From Thermoplasmatota archaeon (lineage in GTDB: Bacteria > Pseudomonadota > Gammaproteobacteria > Burkholderiales > Thiobacillaceae): a DNA stretch of 6,287 bases. Below the pieces are notes generated by a model. The model saw only the letters and a list, made by a program, of their open reading frames with translations. It did not search any database and was not told the DNA's origin. Below, one piece after another: positions 5,021-6,287 of this stretch (its first letter is position 1; every line of letters begins with the position of its first letter). Position numbers and translations under genes: made by a program. The stretch spans positions 11,308 through 17,594 of the forward strand of contig JAMCVR010000128.1 of assembly GCA_023475455.1 (NCBI GenBank). The letters run 5' to 3'.

Positions 5021-6287
5021 GGCGTCTTTGGGGCACCTTGAGTCCGTCACACCGGCGCAAGCCGGTGTCCAGTCGGCTTGATTTGCTGGATTCCGGCTTC
5101 TGCCGGAATGACGAACTATGCCGCCGACCCGTGTGGGCTGCGCCCACCCTACGCGGCTTTGCTGTTTTGGCGCTGACCGCGCTGCCGGCCGTGCCCGCGC
5201 AGGCGAAGGAGGGCGATACCTTCCAGCCGTTCGTCTCCTACACGCGCTATTACGACAGCAATCTGTTTCGCCTCGCCGGGAGCGAATATGCATTGGTGCC
5301 GCACCTGTCCGACCAGTACGGCGTGCTGAGCGCCGGGGTGAACGCGGACTGGCAGCCCGGCCGCCAGCGCGTCATCGCCAGCGCCAGCAAGAGCCTGGTG
5401 CGCTATTCGCGCAACCCCCAGCTGGATTACGACGGGTCGGATCATCAGTTGAAATGGAACTGGCGGTTGGGCAATCACTGGTCGGGCCAGGTCGGCGCCA
5501 CCGAAAGCGTGGCGCAAAGCAGTTTCAGCGATCTGGTCGGCCTGCTGATCAACAACCAGGTCACCCGGAAAAACCGCTTCGCCAACGCCGAGTGGCAGTT
5601 TCATCCGCGCTGGCATGCGGGACTGGGCGCGGCTACCGCTTCGTCGACCAACAGCACAACGCAGCGGGCGTCATCCGATTACGAGGACATCAGCGCATAT
5701 GCCACCCTGGGCTACACCACGCCCAAGGGCAGCAAGCTGCGCGGCCAGCTGCGCAGGGTGGAGGGTGAATACCCCAACCGTTCGGCAGGTCTGTTCGCGG
5801 ATCGCGCCTATACCTTGACCGAATACAACCTGCTGGGCGACTGGAACATGAGCGGCAAGCTGATCGCCCACGCCAGGCTCGGCTATGTCCAGCGCGAGAA
5901 CGACACCCTGTCGCAACGCAATTTTTCCGGTTTGGCGGGGCGTCTGTCGGCGGACTATTTCCCCAGCGGCAAAACCGCGCTGAACTGGGCGCTCTACCGC
6001 GAGATTGCGAACTCCGACGACGTCAACGCCAGCTACCAGCTCAGCGCCGGAACCCGCCTGGGCGCAGCCTGGCTGGCCACCTCCAGGGTCACCTTGCGCG
6101 CCAGCGCCAGTTTCGAGAACCGCTCATTCGAGGGCGATACCGGCTTTATTTTGCCGGGCACGCCCCAGCGTGACGAGGACACCCTCAGCGGTTCGCTGTC
6201 GCTGAGCTACGCCCCGCTCCGCATGGCCACCATCGATGTCGGCGTGCAGGCAGGACGTCGGGAATCCAATATCCCTGTCAACGATTA
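5017..6287 (+). CDS. epsL: EpsL, outer-membrane beta-barrel of EPS biosynthesis (partial, 3' end cut)
   Basis: The frame is open from GTG 5017 to the right edge (423 codons) and lacks only its end. The start overlaps the previous stop (GTGA), with GGTGGAG (5004-5010) 6 bases upstream, so it is well placed. A signal-peptide core, GFAVLALTALPAVPAQA, ends at about residue 63, but residues 7-46 come mostly from inserted repeat sequence. GTG 5131 (residue 39) would give a normal 25-residue signal peptide but has no ribosome site. After cleavage the chain begins KEGDTFQPFVSYTRYYDSNLF and shows the alternating polar/hydrophobic strands of a beta-barrel, including LGYVQRENDTLSQRNFSG (about 288-305), a hallmark I associate with EpsL. 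Its likely role is in the outer membrane during polysaccharide export; exact function unknown. Family call strong, exact N-terminus uncertain. Confidence 0.85.
   Translation, partial: MRRLWGTLSPSHRRKPVSSRLDLLDSGFCRNDELCRRPVWAAPTLRGFAVLALTALPAVPAQAKEGDTFQPFVSYTRYYDSNLFRLAGSEYALVPHLSDQYGVLSAGVNADWQPGRQRVIASASKSLVRYSRNPQLDYDGSDHQLKWNWRLGNHWSGQVGATESVAQSSFSDLVGLLINNQVTRKNRFANAEWQFHPRWHAGLGAATASSTNSTTQRASSDYEDISAYATLGYTTPKGSKLRGQLRRVEGEYPNRSAGLFADRAYTLTEYNLLGDWNMSGKLIAHARLGYVQRENDTLSQRNFSGLAGRLSADYFPSGKTALNWALYREIANSDDVNASYQLSAGTRLGAAWLATSRVTLRASASFENRSFEGDTGFILPGTPQRDEDTLSGSLSLSYAPLRMATIDVGVQAGRRESNIPVND
5046..5113. repeat. Paired REP-like palindromes inside the epsL 5' region
   Basis: Two perfect 8-bp hairpins face each other. 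ACACCGGC (5049-5056) pairs with GCCGGTGT (5061-5068) around GCAA, and ATTCCGGC (5090-5097) pairs with GCCGGAAT (5102-5109) around TTCT. The outer ends are inverted as GTCA (5047-5050, within CGTCACACC) and TGAC (within GGAATGACG). This is the widespread dispersed repeat with GTCATTCC...GGAATCCAG-type arms. Here it lies in frame between the epsL start and its signal-peptide core. Confidence 0.75.
5130..5153. repeat. Second dispersed palindromic repeat in the epsL 5' region
   Basis: GTGGGC (5133-5138) pairs with GCCCAC (5142-5147) around TGC; the full motif ends in CCCTACG. The reverse complement, CGTAGGGTGGGC plus its arm, is a common dispersed proteobacterial repeat. It abuts the epsL signal-peptide core that begins at about 5154. 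Confidence 0.6.

Noticed and set aside
4295..5293. 332-residue minus-strand frame opposite the CPBP gene
   Set aside because: It lies antisense to a gene with intact motifs, and part of it is translated repeat sequence.
5118..5768. 216-residue plus-strand frame starting at ATG 5118
   Set aside because: It is out of frame with epsL, begins inside a dispersed repeat and has Arg/Gln-rich shadow composition.

Overview
The window is GC-rich and strongly coding-biased. It looks like chromosome of a beta-proteobacterium; Thiobacillus, Rhodocyclales or Methylophilales relatives are plausible, but this is inferred from gene content and no rRNA or other marker is present. It covers the edge of an exopolysaccharide (EPS) locus of the kind found in PEP-CTERM/exosortase-bearing bacteria.

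Left part (1-537, minus strand): the N-terminus of a PilS-like sensor kinase runs off the left edge. It is preceded on its own strand by a small zinc-ribbon-like PP0621-family gene. Between them sits a REP/MITE-like inverted repeat (174-299).

Centre left (478-1687): a perfect head-to-tail duplication of 603 bp spans the divergent intergenic region and the 5' ends of both flanking genes. The outer copies of both genes stay intact. The inner copies are truncated: a 40-residue stub of the glycosyltransferase (964-1170) and a 20-residue stub of the PP0621 gene (1081-1140). The copies appear identical and meet at a 4-bp GGCG microhomology, so this is either a very recent event or an assembly error.

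Right part (1567-6287, plus strand): a WcaJ-type undecaprenyl-phosphate sugar phosphotransferase (first step of repeat-unit assembly), then a 393-bp repeat-rich gap, then three closely packed genes. These are an EpsD-family lipoprotein with peptidyl-prolyl isomerase similarity, a CPBP/CAAX-type membrane protease of the PEP-CTERM-associated class, and the outer-membrane beta-barrel EpsL, cut by the right edge. Together they suggest priming at the inner membrane plus periplasmic and outer-membrane functions for export. The Wzx/Wzy, Wza/Wzc and exosortase genes expected for such a locus are not in the window.

Every longer gap carries dispersed palindromic repeats. The most consequential lie at the start of epsL. 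There the apparent original GTG start, with a good ribosome site and overlapping the preceding stop codon, is separated from the signal-peptide core by REP-type sequence that keeps the frame open. I found no tRNA, rRNA, CRISPR array or transposase gene.
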